This document shows, in pieces, positions 20,525 to 32,360 of a stretch of DNA of 64,000 nt. A program made the position numbers and the translations under genes. The number at the start of each line of letters is the position of its first letter. Position 1 is the first letter of the stretch. Origin of the DNA: Azorinus chamasolen. Taxonomy: Eukaryota > Mollusca > Bivalvia > Cardiida > Solecurtidae. Location: assembly GCA_963576725.1 (NCBI GenBank), contig OY755244.1, forward strand, positions 79,111,620 through 79,175,619, given 5' to 3'. Below the pieces are notes generated by a model that saw nothing but the letters and a program-made list of their open reading frames with translations, was not told the DNA's origin and searched no databases.

Positions 20525-22745
20525 TTGGTGAAGTTTTTCAACTTCTTTTATTATATATTTTCAACATAGTATATACATTTTAAAACATATATGGTCAGTA
20601 TAAAAGGGTGTACCATTTTATAATCTGAGTAGACCTAAATACTTATTGAATTTAATCAAGAATATACAAAGTCTATTTTTCAACATCAAATAGAAATACA
20701 TGAATTTGAATTCGTTAACAAATAGTGCGTCTGTATTATATATATTCTTTCTCTTATCACTTAGGTAATATCCCTTATAGATACAAAAGCCTATTAGGTT
20801 GAGAACCATGTTCACATCATTAAAACGGTGTCATTTATTTTATATCATAATATGGATGTTTTTAAAGAATATATGTTATTTTCGAATCCGCATGATTTAA
20901 AAACATTAAGTAGCTTTTCCCATAGATGAGAGACGGCATTGCATTTTAGAAAAAAATGTTCATAATCTTCTTCAACATTACAAATATTGCAGTATGGATC
21001 TTTTTCAATTTTCCATTTGAACAAGTTTGATTTTGTGGCTAATAGGTTGTGTATTAAAAATTCTGAAGGGAGGTGATCCCCCGAGAGCAAAAATTGCAAC
21101 ACAAAAAGAGAAAATTGCAGACTCGGTTTTATTGAGTCTGTTCATGAACAGTAATTGAAAGTGCAATACTGCTCACGCCCCCTAGCACCGGCTTAAGCGG
21201 TATTCAATTTTCAGAACAAGAAGTACTGAAATTCATGATCTCAAAGGACCAGAAGGTATAACAACACTGAGAATGAAGTACGGGGCGACGTTTTACGGCC
21301 GCCACACAGCACTTAACACCTGCTGTTTAATATGAATTTAAACTGTTTAACGCGATTGTCGATACAAGATTGTTCTAATGATAAATAGAAGCTTTTCCGG
21401 TTTATATCTTCTTTAAAAAATCTATTCCACATATTGTGGATGTATGGTTTTATAAAGAATTGTTTCGCATTATATTATAACAATTCTAGTTAAACATATT
21501 TAATATACTATATCCATCAAAAACAGGTTTCAGTGTTGAATTAACCATTGTTGACCGCGACTCTTTTAATTTAAGGGTTCTTTTCCATATTTTTGGGAAA
21601 GCTGATTTTATAACGCTGATCTGGCTGATCCAATTAGATTTATTTTTAAGTTTCCCTAGTATCCTATTTTCATCGATACTACCTGTTGGACCGATAATAT
21701 CATTCACAAATAAGATGTCTGAGGCAATCCAGGTTTTAAAAATGAGAGTTTTTCCTTTAAAGCGGATGTGTCTGTTGTCCCATAATAATTGCTACCTGAT
21801 ATTATAAATCTTGAGCGGGAATTTATCATAGTCTGGCTGCAGTGATTTGGACTCAAAAAATGTTTTTAAAATATCTGTGTAGAATGGTGTCAGTTTGATA
21901 TTAGTTTCTGGCAATGCATCTAGAGATGTAATGTTCGTATAGAATATAAGAAAGTTTTTTCCAAACTGCTCTAATAATTTCCTGGGAATCATTTTCCAGT
22001 TTGAATTATCTTTGTGTAGTAAGGCTTTTATCCATTTTAATTTGATTGATCTAATAAAACGTTCAATCATGTTAAGACCTCCATATATGTTTGCACCTAT
22101 CCGTGTTTTCCTTTTGATTTTTTTTCTTTTTTCCATTCCATAGAAACCCAAATACCGGTATCAATTTATTTATCTCTTTTATTGTTTCTTTTGACACTGG
22201 TAATTTGATATGATATTGTTAAGTGTAATCCCGCAAAAATGTTTAGCCTCGTGGGATCCCCCTTTGAATATCGGTGTTATTATTCCCTCTCCCCAACTAG
22301 CTGCATACGTACCATCTGAAAATATTTTGCAATATATTTTGATTAAAAATGGCGATATAATATCGAATGTAGATTTGAAAATCTCAGATATCAGGTGGTC
22401 TATACCGGGACTTTTCCCATTATTTTGAGAAAAAACGGCTTGCCTAATTACATAATCAGAAAAATTTGCATCCAGAGCTTCATCAAAAATTATACTCTCG
22501 TCATTTGATGTATTATCGACTATGTTTTCTGTTTGTTCTGTTCCGTAATTTTTTTTTAAAGTGATCATGCAATTCATCAATTGTAACTTTGGTGGAATCG
22601 GCGCCATAATTATTATACTGATTTTGATATATTTCCAAAAAGATATAGGATCTGTTTTTGCTAAATTAGCTATCTTACCACCTTCTTTCCGTTTAAACTG
22701 TCGCTTTTCATTTCTCTTTATTTTATTATATGTTCTTTATGTGCT
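20525..22745 (-). mobile_element. Reverse-strand LINE 2, internally deleted
   Basis: A different LINE family. On the minus strand: linker FKRKEGGKIANLAKTDP and FWKYIK (about 22740-22620), reverse transcriptase start (NNGKSPGIDH, WGEGIITPIFKGG, ending GITLNNI at about 22210). It then jumps directly to post-polymerase sequence (PVSKETIKEINKLI, FGFLWNGKK, RIGANIYGGLNMIERFI). The catalytic core is absent. Downstream are SNWISQISVIKSAFPKIWKR (21486-21707), a 220-bp foreign insertion, and a Cys/His end (CNICNVEEDYEHFFLKC, about 20985). The 3' end lies somewhere in 20525-20840. Confidence 0.75.
21103..21325 (-). mobile_element. About 220-bp insertion in LINE 2
   Basis: The LINE 2 frame stops making sense here: ..DNRVKQFKFIL before it and LQFLLSGDHLPS after it are consecutive in LINEs of this type. 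The inserted piece ends (minus strand) in CAGACTCAATAAAACCGAG then TCTGCAATTTTC, which holds an inverted repeat ACTCGGTTTTATTGAGT. It resembles no other repeat here. A SINE or MITE fragment is possible. Confidence 0.5.
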
Positions 22746-25030
22746 TAAAATAGTATTTTTTCCTCAGTTACGTACTGACAAAATTACGCACTTGTGCCAA
22801 TTATAATGCACTGGCTGTTTACTCATTGATTACCTGTTAAAAGAAGAATGTTTTAATATGTTAAATTCTTTTCAGATACATGCCTTTAGTCCACTATCGG
22901 ACCATGCTGCATTGTCATTTTCTATATGTCGCATAATGCCATGTAATTATACAGTTGTTGAGGGTGTACGCACTGTCCATAAATGGGACCATGGTTTACC
23001 AGAAGTTTTTCGTGGCCGACCAATTGGTAAACTGTGTGAGATGAACAGTATAACGTCTGATATAAATCGTTCGGATAGTTCTTCTGTTAACATCTCTGTA
23101 TATGCATTTACGGAATTACTACGTTCTGAGGGTGACAAACTGTTTTTCTTCAAAAGAGGTCCGATACTCAAGTACGCCGAGCGTAAGAATAAAGCTGAAT
23201 GGTTCGACAACGAATGCTATGTCGCAAAAACGCGGTACATGGATGCCCTTAGAACGTTCAATTCTGATAAATGCTCAATAAATAGGGCTGCGATGTGTGA
23301 GAAAAAGTTATGTTATAAAAAGAGTATGAACCGTAAACAAAATTGTTATAAAAGAAATAGGGTAAGAGAAATTGAGAATTTGAAAAATGACTTTTTCAAT
23401 TATTTTCGTAATATATCACAGCAAGCTAAACATAGAGGTAACGACGAAGGTAATACATTTTGCAGCGATCATAATTTTGATGATGAGCAATGCAATTTTG
23501 ATGAATTGAATACAGACTTCACAATTAAGGAAATATTAGAAACTGTAAAGAAATTTAAGCACGATAAGGCACCGGGTAAAGACTGGTTGTTAAATTCGTA
23601 TTTTTTAGAAACCATCGATACCATAGCGCCGCATTTGTGTGATTTCTTCAATGCTATTTTTAACTCTGGTTTTTATCCTGATCAGTGGACAGAAGGGATT
23701 ATTATCCCTCTTTATAAAAAGGGTGATCGTGGAAAGAAAGGTTGATAATTACAGAGGCATTTACATTGATAAGTTGTCTAGCAAATATCTTTACTGGTGT
23801 GTTAAACAATAGAATATCGAAGTGATGTGATGACAATAACATTATATCAGACGCTCAATTTGGTTTTAGATCTGGTAAATCTACAGTAGATGCCGTATTT
23901 TTGTTACATAGCATTGTCCAGAGGTAGCTTGGCGAAAACAAGCGTCCGTACTGTGCCTTTGTTGATTTTAGACGTACTTTCGATAGTGTAAATTGGAATA
24001 ATTTATGGCCATAACTTTACAGATTAGGACTAAATGGTAAAATACTCAGAATAATTAAAGGTATGTATGGCAAAGTGAAATCGTGTATACGGATGTTTGA
24101 TAAATATTCAGACCTTTTCGATAATGTTATAGGTTTATTATAAGGGGAGATAATGTCCCGATTTTTTTTTAATTGTTTATAGAGGATACGGAGTTATCGT
24201 TACTGGATAATTTTAAAAGCGGTTTAGGATTTGACGATCTCCTTATAATAGCCTTACTGTTTGCTGATGACCTTGCGATATCTGGAAAAAACCCCGACGA
24301 ACTTCAAGAAAACCTAAATAGATTGCAACACTATTGCTGCACACGGGATTTAGAGGTTAATTGTAGTAAAACAAAAGTTATGGTTTTCCGTAAAAGAGGT
24401 CCCATAAGACCAGATGAAACTTGGTATTATGGTAACCCCTTATCTATTTTGGATACTGTTAATGATTTTAATAAACTTGGAACTGTCTTTAATTATACAG
24501 GAAGCTTTTGCTTAAACCAAGAGTTTTTGGCGGGTAAGGGCATAAAAGCATTGGATACTTTAATTATGAATACACGTGATGTTAATATAAAGAAAAGTAC
24601 AATGTTACAGCTTTTTTTATTCCTTTGTTGGTTCTATATTAAGTTATGCATGCGAAGTCTGGGGCAATTCAAAGAACAAGTCATTGGAACGGGTGCATTT
24701 GAATTTTTGTAAGAAAATATTGCAGGTCAAGAGGTCAACATCGTCAACCGCAGTGTACGGAGAACTTGGACGTTACCCGCTTTTTGTAAATCGCTATGTA
24801 AGGATAATCAAATATTGGTTGAAACTAATTGATACTGATATTATTTTAAAACATATGTATGAATTGATGGTAAGTGACAATGGAAAAGGTCGCAGAAATT
24901 GGGTAGCAGGAGTTAAAGATATGTTAGAGGAATATGCTTTCAATTATGTTTGGTTAAATCGCCATGATGATACAAGTAAACATTTTTGTAAAGAATTCAA
25001 AAGTATTGATTGTTTCATGTAGAAATGGTA

Positions 25031-25486
25031 TGGAGTAAGTAAGTCTAGTGTTTTATATTCCTATAGGCATTTTAAGTGCATTTTTGTATTTGAGGATTAT
25101 TTAGATTTATTATCGTGGAAATTAAGCGGTTTTATTTGAGATTTGTCATTTATGCCAATGCCGATACCGCTGCTGACTGTGGTAAATATTTAGGGATGTT
25201 CTGAAAACATTTTTGTGTAATACCTAGGTTTATGACTTCTCCACAGCTGCTCTGACTTCTGAATAGTCATCGAGTATATGTCTACGATGTCAAGTTTATT
25301 CTATTTCAAACAAAACAGTTGTACATACTTAATATCCACTAGTATTTGTATCTTCTTCCGATTTATTTTTTATAAAATGTCGGTGTAGAAGTGTTTCATA
25401 TAGTTTTCCCGTACTTTTAAATTATGACATCATTTAAATGATGACGTCGCTTGGTTACCTCTAACGTTTATTTTAAAGTCATTTCA
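25031..25486 (+). other. Probable 3' region of the forward LINE
   Basis: Non-coding sequence directly after the LINE stop, with no repeat shared elsewhere in the window. The true 3' end of the LINE is not marked by a poly-A or simple tail before 25487. Confidence 0.4.
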
Positions 25487-25830
25487 TTTTGGCAGACATC
25501 GTTATTCATGTTGTGAAGTTGTCTGGAGGGGGAATTTTATTTACATTTTGACCTTGGTGAAAGTGGGATAAGGACGAGGTTGGGTACCCGTAAACCAGGT
25601 TTAAGTCCCCCAGTAACTTATTTTAGTTACTGACCGTTCCATGGCGGTACTCCTGCTTTCAGCCTATGGTCAATTTTGTTATTTAATATGCTTAATGTTT
25701 AATGTTTTTCGTCTTGATATGCGTCCTGTTATGTTTTGTCTTGTGGCTATACCGTTTCTTGTTTGATTGTGTTTGGTGCGGTGTCATTTCGTGTGTGGCT
25801 CTCCCTGTTTGACTATTTTTCCATATTCAT
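25487..25830 (+). repeat. Interspersed repeat J, copy 1
   Basis: Near reverse-complement of 56752-57126, sharing TGACCGTTCCATGGCGGTAC, TGGGTACCCGTAAACCAGG and CTGTTTGACTATTTTTCC. Less similar copies lie at 33895-34135 and 47098-47575, and a fragment at 27795-27960. Because this copy follows LINE coding sequence, J may be a LINE 3' region that also spread as 5'-truncated pieces. It is not coding. Confidence 0.75.
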
Positions 25831-26178
25831 TGTATTAATTATTGTTTTAACTAGTGTAAATTTACTCTTTAAGTTATAAAATGCAGAAGATTATACATTT
25901 TTTCATATATTAACTTAAGTGACAATATATTTTGAAATGAAAATCCTTAAAACATGTACACATCAATAAACTGTTAAACGACGACCATGCACGCATTTAT
26001 CGTGCGCATTATAAAGCTTACCATACTGAGTAAGGCCATTGAAAATGGTATTGGTTTCTGGTACACTTCTTCAAAGACGGAAAAATGCTGTCCGTTTTTC
26101 TAAGGAAGATGCATTGTTAATGTTGACTTTATATGGTCATATCGACAGCACCCAACTTGTTTATTTCCTATATCTTAG

Positions 26179-26277
26179 CAGATGGTAGCTTAAAGATGGC
26201 TTAAACTAAAGTAGAATGCTCCTTTGTGAGCATTCTGCTTTCCTTTCTGTCTGCTTTAAGCAACCATCTGTCTTTAA
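26179..26277. mobile_element. TA-C hairpin remnant
   Basis: GCAGATGGTAGCTTAAAG ... AGAATGCTCCTTTGTGAGCATTCT ... GCTTTAAGCAACCATCTG. Only the stem-loop remains, and the centre is TTTG instead of TATA. The CAGTAAAACC ends are not recognisable. Confidence 0.6.
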
Positions 26278-26388
26278 TACTGAAAACAAGCTATGGAGTA
26301 AAGCTGTAAAAACATGTAACTGCAGTTGTAATGATTAAACTTCTCGAATAGAAGCTTACTACATTTGCTTTTGTACTCACCATATGAA

Positions 26389-26802
26389 CAAGAGGGCCAT
26401 AATGACCCTGATATCGCTTACCAGACAATCAGAGGAGAAGATTTTCAAATTTTTCAAGTTTTATTTTTTATATGTTTATAGAAAAAGTGAAGTACCTAGT
26501 TATAGTCTACTTTCAGTCCGAATGACCGCTCAGCCGATTGTACATTTACTCCCCTGGTCATTAAGTCATTCGCCCAGGGGCATAATTTATTAACTTTCGT
26601 AGAGGACCTACAGGTGATGCTATGCGTCAAAGATGAAAGTTGATAACCTTGTAGATTCAGAGGAGAATAATTTAAAGGTTCAGATTGTTGACGAATGCCA
26701 GATTGTTGACGAATGCCGACACACGACGCACGCCGATGAGCGATGGACATCAAGCAACCACAAAAGCTCACCCTGAGCACTTTGTGCTCTGGTGAGCTAA
26801 AA
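26389..26802. repeat. Interspersed repeat with matched ends
   Basis: Starts ACAAGAGGGCCATAATGACC and ends GCTCACCCTGAGCACTTTGTG then CTCTGGTGAGCTAAAAA. I recall this start/end pair as a common bivalve interspersed repeat; that recollection needs a database check. A 154-codon minus frame across it is not a gene: it reads through repeat sequence and lacks any domain. Confidence 0.55.
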
Positions 26803-26984
26803 ACTATATGTGAACCTGAACCTAAATTTACTTTCGAAATGGCCTTTACTATCAAAAGTATCAATATGCTTGCAGAAAGCTTGAGAAAGTCCCTCATTTT
26901 CGGTGAATAATTGTCGTTATAAGTATCGGATTCGGCATTGGTATAGTTGACAGATCTCAATTACGAGACTGCGGCTGTCGTCCC

Positions 26985-27640
26985 ACCCATTGAAAATTGA
27001 ATCTGGTCGATATGGTAGAGCACGAATAGATAGAAATGAGAGATACTGCGTGTTTTGTAGTAAATATGATTTGGAAGATGAGTACCACTTTGTATTTGTA
27101 TTTTATACAACGACTGTAGAAAGAAATACTTAAGACAAAAATATTATTTAAGACCAAGTTATGTTAAATTCTGTGAATTAATGGGTTCCTCAACAATGAC
27201 GGAATTAGTAAATTTGGCTATATTTATAAAGGAATCTTTAGAAATTAGAAAGAATGCGTTAAATGCTCAGTGAGTCTGAGTTCATCCTAAACATCGATTT
27301 TTGATAATCATATGTGCATCACATTTAGGCTATATTTTTTTCCTATATATGACTTTGATGTGATTATACGTATATAGGATGTATAGTTAGTGTGTAAGTT
27401 GTGATATACTGCGAGAGAAGTTGTGTGTTTGTGTATGAGTGAGAAAGTATGTGGTTGTTGGATGAGAGAGGGCGATAATGGAATGAGTGATGAGTGGTAT
27501 TGTGACCAAAAATTACTGAATTGTGTTGCAACAAGGTACTTATGTACACGTTTGTGTAGTATTTAAAATGTATTTATTGTGCATATGTTTCTTAATAGCA
27601 TTGGTACTTTTGAATTTGTGAATAAAAAGATGAAAGAAGA
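26985..27640 (+). pseudogene. LINE 3' fragment (C-terminal zinc-knuckle region)
   Basis: The plus-strand frame from about 26988 to 27134 reads LKIESGRYGRARIDRNERYC, then a C-x2-C pattern (CVFCSKYDLEDEYHF), the typical C-terminal end of LINE polyproteins and parallel to reverse LINE 1 at 18932. Downstream pieces in shifted frames continue the match. The 3' region ends near GAATAAAAAGATGAAAGAAG. The element is strongly 5'-truncated. Confidence 0.7.
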
Positions 27641-27794
27641 CAATTTACCATGACATTAATGCTCGTACACAGTCTGAGCTCTTTCCGAATATTTCTCATA
27701 AACTCTTTAAATCTTTTCTCCGTTCGTATTGTGCCAGCATTTGAAAATAAATAGAAATTGTTTTGTAGAGATGGAATAAGTGTTATGTTGGTTT

Positions 27795-27960
27795 AAACAG
27801 GTTTAACCCCCAATGACAATTGTCACGGACCGTTCCAAGGCGGTGCTTCCATCTTCCCCTAATGCTTATTTGTTATGCCTTTGTGCGCCTCTTCTTGTCT
27901 TTATATATGTATGTGCATTTGCTGTTCTTTTTATCACGGCGCTGTCCGGGCGGTTGTCGT
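27795..27960 (+). repeat. Repeat J fragment
   Basis: CAGGTTTAACCCCCAATGAC and CGGACCGTTCCAAGGCGGTG match the middle of repeat J (25600-25660). The rest has diverged. Confidence 0.5.
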
Positions 27961-28840
27961 GGTTCCTGCATGACTCATGCCTGTACTTTTAGATAAAAGA
28001 AATGCATGTCAAATGTTTGTCAAATGTTTATCACTAACATAAAGAAATATAATTAATTGAAACTTAAAAGAACGCTTTTTTCCAGACGAGGAAAAGCCAA
28101 TTAATACTGGTGGCATATTCTCGGAAAAGTGAAAAGCTTATTACAGAAAGAGCCACATATGTTCTACACTTACTCATTCAATTAATATTTAGTATGGTAT
28201 GCACAATTTTAAGATTTACAAACAGTCTAATCAAGACCAGAGCAGAACGTCAAAGGGCTAGGACTCTGACTGTATGTCGATTTACTTGACGTCTCACCTG
28301 AATCAAAGGTGTCTACAAAGCTTATGAACTTTCGCCCACAGCATTCCAAAGGTTAACAGAGTTCGCAAACTGAACTTAAAATGACAAACCCATTGTCCGT
28401 ATAATTTCTTGACCGGTCAAAAGGTAAACGGTGATAAAAGATATTGAATTGTGTCCATCTATAGTACTGTCCTTACCTGGACGTGTCTGCTTTAATTTGC
28501 CGATGTTTAATGTTAATGATGTAGATATTGTTGTCGACAGCGTCATTTGCAACAACATAATTATGCCAGGAAGATCCTTACACGACACGAATTCGCCCGT
28601 GATAATGTGTGGGCAAACACTCCTCAATAGAATATCAAGCCGTATTATTTGTAATGTTAGGGATGAGTCAATTTTTATTCGCTTGCGCTTTTAAATGTTA
28701 TAAATAGAGCGCTGGTGTTAAAATACACCCAGAGTGATTGACCGAACGTTAGTAGAATTGTGAAATACATGAGGTACATTGCATTGAATGCTAAATTGTT
28801 CAATAAGAAAATGTATTATGCGTGAGAGTAGTTTGAACGA
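27961..28840. other. No recognisable feature
   Basis: About 880 bases. Overlapping frames at 28376-28694 on both strands (83 and 87 codons) show no domain and mirror each other across strands, so I do not call a gene. Confidence 0.4.
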
Positions 28841-28900
28841 CAAACAATGCAGACCCTGATCAGATGACTCCTCTAATATGATCTGAGTCTACACCGTTTG
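28841..28900. mobile_element. TT-D/F hairpin remnant
   Basis: CAAACAATGCAGACCCTGATC ... GATCTGAGTCTACACCGTTTG arms survive. The palindrome centre is shortened (GACTCCTCTAATAT). No TTAA ends in reach. Confidence 0.55.
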
Positions 28901-29063
28901 TAAATGCAGTACAAACGTTCCCCGCGTTGATATCTTGTTATAGCTTTATCATTTCATATCTACCAACTGCAACATAATGCAGTTTCTATTTTGATAGTTT
29001 CTCTACTGTTGTATTACATGCCATGTAAAACCACAGAGCTACGTATTCATCTTTACACCAATA

Positions 29064-29313
29064 TTAACCCTTCGCTTGCTGAATTTCAAAATACATTTCT
29101 CCTTCTTTACCCATGCCCTGTTGTATAATTACATATATATTCACTGTGTACAAGTATTTCGCTGTGCAAACACTGCTGTGGAGTGCATTGGTTGCACAAT
29201 CAACTTGTAAATAGTGCAGACCCTGATGAGACAGCTCCTGCAGGAGCTGTCTCATCTGGGTCTACACTATTTACAGGTAGGTATATTGACGTGAATAGCA
29301 AGCGAAGGGTTAA
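29064..29313 (-). mobile_element. TT-A MITE, copy 6
   Basis: Complete 250-bp copy, TTAA at 29064-29067 and 29310-29313, palindrome perfect. The internal mismatch pair is T/T in this orientation, equivalent to A/A in plus copies. Confidence 0.93.
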
Positions 29314-29384
29314 TAGATACGCCAACGACAGCTTACACAATACTTGGTGTGCATAAAACTTAGTATACAGACTAGTGACAATTT

Positions 29385-29511
29385 TACAGTTACTGTACTT
29401 TCTAAAATGGCAACACTATTCCATCTACTATATTTCATTATAACTATCTTGACCATGGAATATTTAGTAGGTTTTGGAATTCGGTATAAACATAAAACAG
29501 GGAAACGGTGA
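29385..29511 (-). mobile_element. TT-F half element
   Basis: Retains the non-hairpin arm (TTCTAAAATGGC, TTTCATTATAACTATCTTGAC, CAGGGAAACGG). The hairpin half and both TTAA ends are missing. Confidence 0.55.
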
Positions 29512-29514
29512 ACG

Positions 29515-30540
29515 AACTGTCTGCACTAATTGTGGGCGTTATGCTATACTGAACACGCGACTTGACAAAACCAAACCCTGGGTCTTCCTCCGCTTGTAAT
29601 AATTAGCTGGACGTCGCGATATGAATGAACCACTGTTAAAGCGACGTAGAATCCCCAAACAAATAATAAACAAACAACCCGTTTCTTATTAGCACTCCTG
29701 CACATTTAACACTTATGCAAACTAAAGTTGGAGCCATCCATTTCTCATATGAGGGGTTCCTGTAAAAAAGAAATGCATGCTAGAGAAATTCTTTGACTGG
29801 TATTACAAATAGGATCTATCTGGATCTATACACTTTGCCTATGTCCCATGTATGGGATCATGCGAATTTAAGGGTTAAATGGGTAATTTTATGAGTATTT
29901 GATAAGCTTAGACAATACACGCAACTGCTTGGAATATAACCATCAACTACTTTTTAAATTGTCTCGTAACTTTACTTGAAATTGGCTGTTTTTCCACCAT
30001 TACTGATTATTTTAATGGCTTTGGGCAATGTTACATGTTTTATGCCGTTAAGATTATTTGTGTTGTATTGTGCTTTGTTGTTTTTGATTTTAATGATCGC
30101 AAACATCGAATACCCACGCTTGACGTTTTGTATTTATTACATTCACGGATCGTGAATGAGTCGGGTGCATACGTATCGTGTCAGCCTTTCGCCTGCTAAG
30201 TGCAACCTTACTGCCATTTGAAACATTCTGGATCCGCTGGACAGCTATACGGTCACGACTGTTGTTTTTGACACGATGTTTTCCTGCCCTCCCTCTAAGA
30301 AGGTCCGACATATGCTCAAATTGATTTATGTCCGTTAAGTTAGTCGACCATTGTAATACCTTGACGTTGTGCATGGCGAAGAAATTTAAGAGTCATCCGA
30401 GGAGTATGTGGTTTTGCATTATAATGTATCAGCACACTGTGCATAAAACCCTTGCCAATAACGACGAAAAAACAACAAACAAACAAAGCAAAACCGTTGG
30501 GCATTATTGGATTGTAAAGAATAATCAGTGATTGGATAAG
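29515..30540. other. No recognisable feature
   Basis: About 1 kb. CTATGTCCCATGTATGGGATC near 29840 resembles part of TT-G (56480-56526), with AAGGGTTAA at 29869, so a decayed TT element may end there. The 94-codon minus frame at 30090-30374 has no recognisable domain. Confidence 0.4.
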
Positions 30541-30569
30541 ATATGTTTTTTAATCCCCCATTATTTCAT

Positions 30570-31676
30570 CATAAACCATAGCACAGCCCTCGCCAAATCG
30601 ATTTCTTTCCAACAAGAAATTATCATCCAAAAGTTCACAGTGGCAATGGAAAAACGCACAACTTCTCTAGCGTTTCCTATCAAGATGCTTTGTAAGAGTA
30701 AGGTCAAATGCTTCTTTGGCCATTCAAACTGTTTCAGTATGACGGAATTCTTATCAAGTATGATTTCTTAGTAACAGCAAATCAGTTTGATCTAATCTCA
30801 ATCTAATTTCAACTTCCTTGATTTGAACTCATGGTCATTTTTTGTGTTCTTTGCGTAAGCAATGAATACATAGTGGTATCCCACCATAGATCCCATGCCT
30901 TACCGACATACCTGACAACTGCCATTACGCATAGCAGTCCAGTACAATTTATTGACATGCATTCCATGGTTACAAAATGCGTTTTATAACATGGCATCCG
31001 GATACAATCATGGTATACTATTTCTGACATGAAAATGCTTCATAACATCAGCTTTGGTTTAGTATGCGCAACAAAATCCACACAATATAGAAATGTGTAA
31101 GAAGGGCGCACGAATATAAAATATCAGTCACATGACAAAATCACCTGACCATAATATGAATGAAAGTTTTCTCCCAGGGGCAGTTACTCAATGAGTAGAA
31201 CTGCGTGTCGGATGCCCTTATGCAAGTGATTAGGCAATCATTCCCATAAACTGCTAGTGGTCAGTTTGATAACAAGGCTTAGCATAGCGTGTCAGCTGCA
31301 ACTTAATTACCCACTGAAAAGAGTATTAATCCTTTCGCTTAGAGATACGCAATTTCATGCCAAAGCGCACTTAGTTGATATCAGAAATTTGATGTTCAAC
31401 ACATTGTTCCCATGCAAAGAATACTGCAGCGTCGGCAACGCTTTAATTTCTCATTATTTCTGCTGTTCCCATTCTGTTCTATCTTTCCTATATCTTTTAT
31501 ATTCCATGTCCTCTCGTTCAATTTTTGTTCTTTCTTTTTCTTCCAATTGGTCTAACTCTATTCATGTTTTCCCTTTCTCTCGTTCTAACCCTATTCTTCC
31601 TTTCTATTTCTCCCGTCGTTCAAACTGCAATCTGATTTCAAGCTCCCTGGGTTTAATCTCAGACTGTCTTTTTTGA
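30570..31676 (-). pseudogene. Retroelement gag-like fossil
   Basis: On the minus strand, 31676 down to about 31450 encodes a charged, probably coiled-coil stretch in one frame with stops (KPRELEIRLQFERREK; then LDQLEEKERTKIEREDMEYK). At about 30730-30660 the frame reads QFEWPKKHLTLLLQSILIGN then AREV, the W-P-K...LLLQ..L.G.A pattern of SCAN/gag-like capsid domains in Ty3/gypsy-type elements. The order (coiled coil, then capsid-like) is the usual one. Between them coding is lost, and no protease or polymerase follows. It is a relic, with moderate certainty as to family. Confidence 0.5.
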
Positions 31677-31937
31677 TTGAGAGAAAGTGCACTGTCTTGA
31701 AATAGTTCATGGCCTACAAAAACTAAACCAAAAACATTCTTAATTTCTTGTTTCCGCATAGAAGATTTCACTTCAGTGACATTCTTTTGTCAGATTGAGC
31801 AAGTCAGATTGCTTTGCCAAATTAGATTCCTCTTGAGAAGACAACGCTACAAAATTGTGTAAGTTGAATGTTATGATGATGGTGGTTTGCTGCTGGTTTA
31901 TAAGAATTAAAGTCAAATGAAGTTATAATATTATACA

Positions 31938-32242
31938 CCGGGGGCCAGAAAGGGTTACCGTGCACTCCCGTCTTAATTAAGGACCAATGTCTTACCTTTA
32001 GTTTGGCACCAGTTTCAAAGTATTAGTGCCCCGAATAGCTTGGATATACTACATTATAGCCTTTACCAACCGTCGTAGTCCAGACCACTGGTTGCCATGG
32101 AAACGGTAGAAATACCCATAACAGAAATGAGTTTTTTTCATGGGTACAATTTTTATTTGCATTCAGCAGACCCTACCAAATACTCTGGTACCCATGAAAA
32201 AAGTCAGACGGGGAGTGCACGGTAACCCTTTCTGGTCCCCGG
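31938..32242. mobile_element. Family I TIR element
   Basis: About 305 bp with inverted ends CCGGGGGCCAGAAAGGGTTA / TAACCCTTTCTGGTCCCCGG and an inner continuation GTGCACTCCC. It contains CTGGTTGCCATGGAAACGG. The inside reads, in reverse, like the unit repeated in tandem at 52690-53400, so that array is likely an expanded relative. Confidence 0.75.
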
Positions 32243-32289
32243 AGTATTATTTTGAATAGGTTTACAATGTGTTTCAAATACTACTATAT

Positions 32290-32360
32290 TTTGATAACGA
32301 AGCGATTCTAAAGAGAGAGTGGTCACGCCATAGATTGTAGTGGAGAAATAAAGAAGTTCT
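32290..32360. mobile_element. Family K right half
   Basis: AAGCGATTCTAAAGAGAGAG, GTGGTCACGCCATAG and GTGGAGAAATAAAGAAG match the right arm and tail of family K. The left arm is missing. Confidence 0.45.

Larger units (their letters stand above)
18170..25030 (+). mobile_element. Forward LINE (non-LTR retrotransposon), split and decayed
   Basis: Two parts read in the same direction. 18170-18465 encodes part of an endonuclease (AP-endonuclease-like) domain: motif GDFN at about 18238, then ARPDYIVHDN and NGRLGSNNGIGTY. Coding resumes at about 22804 with GCLLIDYLL and FSPLSDHAALSF, the usual C-terminal end of that domain. Next come a basic linker, the start of the reverse transcriptase (HDKAPGKDW, WTEGIIIPLYKKGD, to 23745), a shifted stretch to about 24170 (NYRG, AQFGFRSGKST, motif-A-like VDFRRTFD), then LLFADD at about 24260 (catalytic motif C). 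A second shift at about 24690 leads to VYGELGRYPL and a stop at 25021. Several stops and at least two frameshifts make it non-functional. Clade (CR1/L2/jockey group) not assigned. Confidence 0.85.

Noticed and set aside
26496..26960. 154-codon minus-strand frame
   Set aside because: Lies across a dispersed repeat with matched ends and lacks a domain; the frame is incidental.
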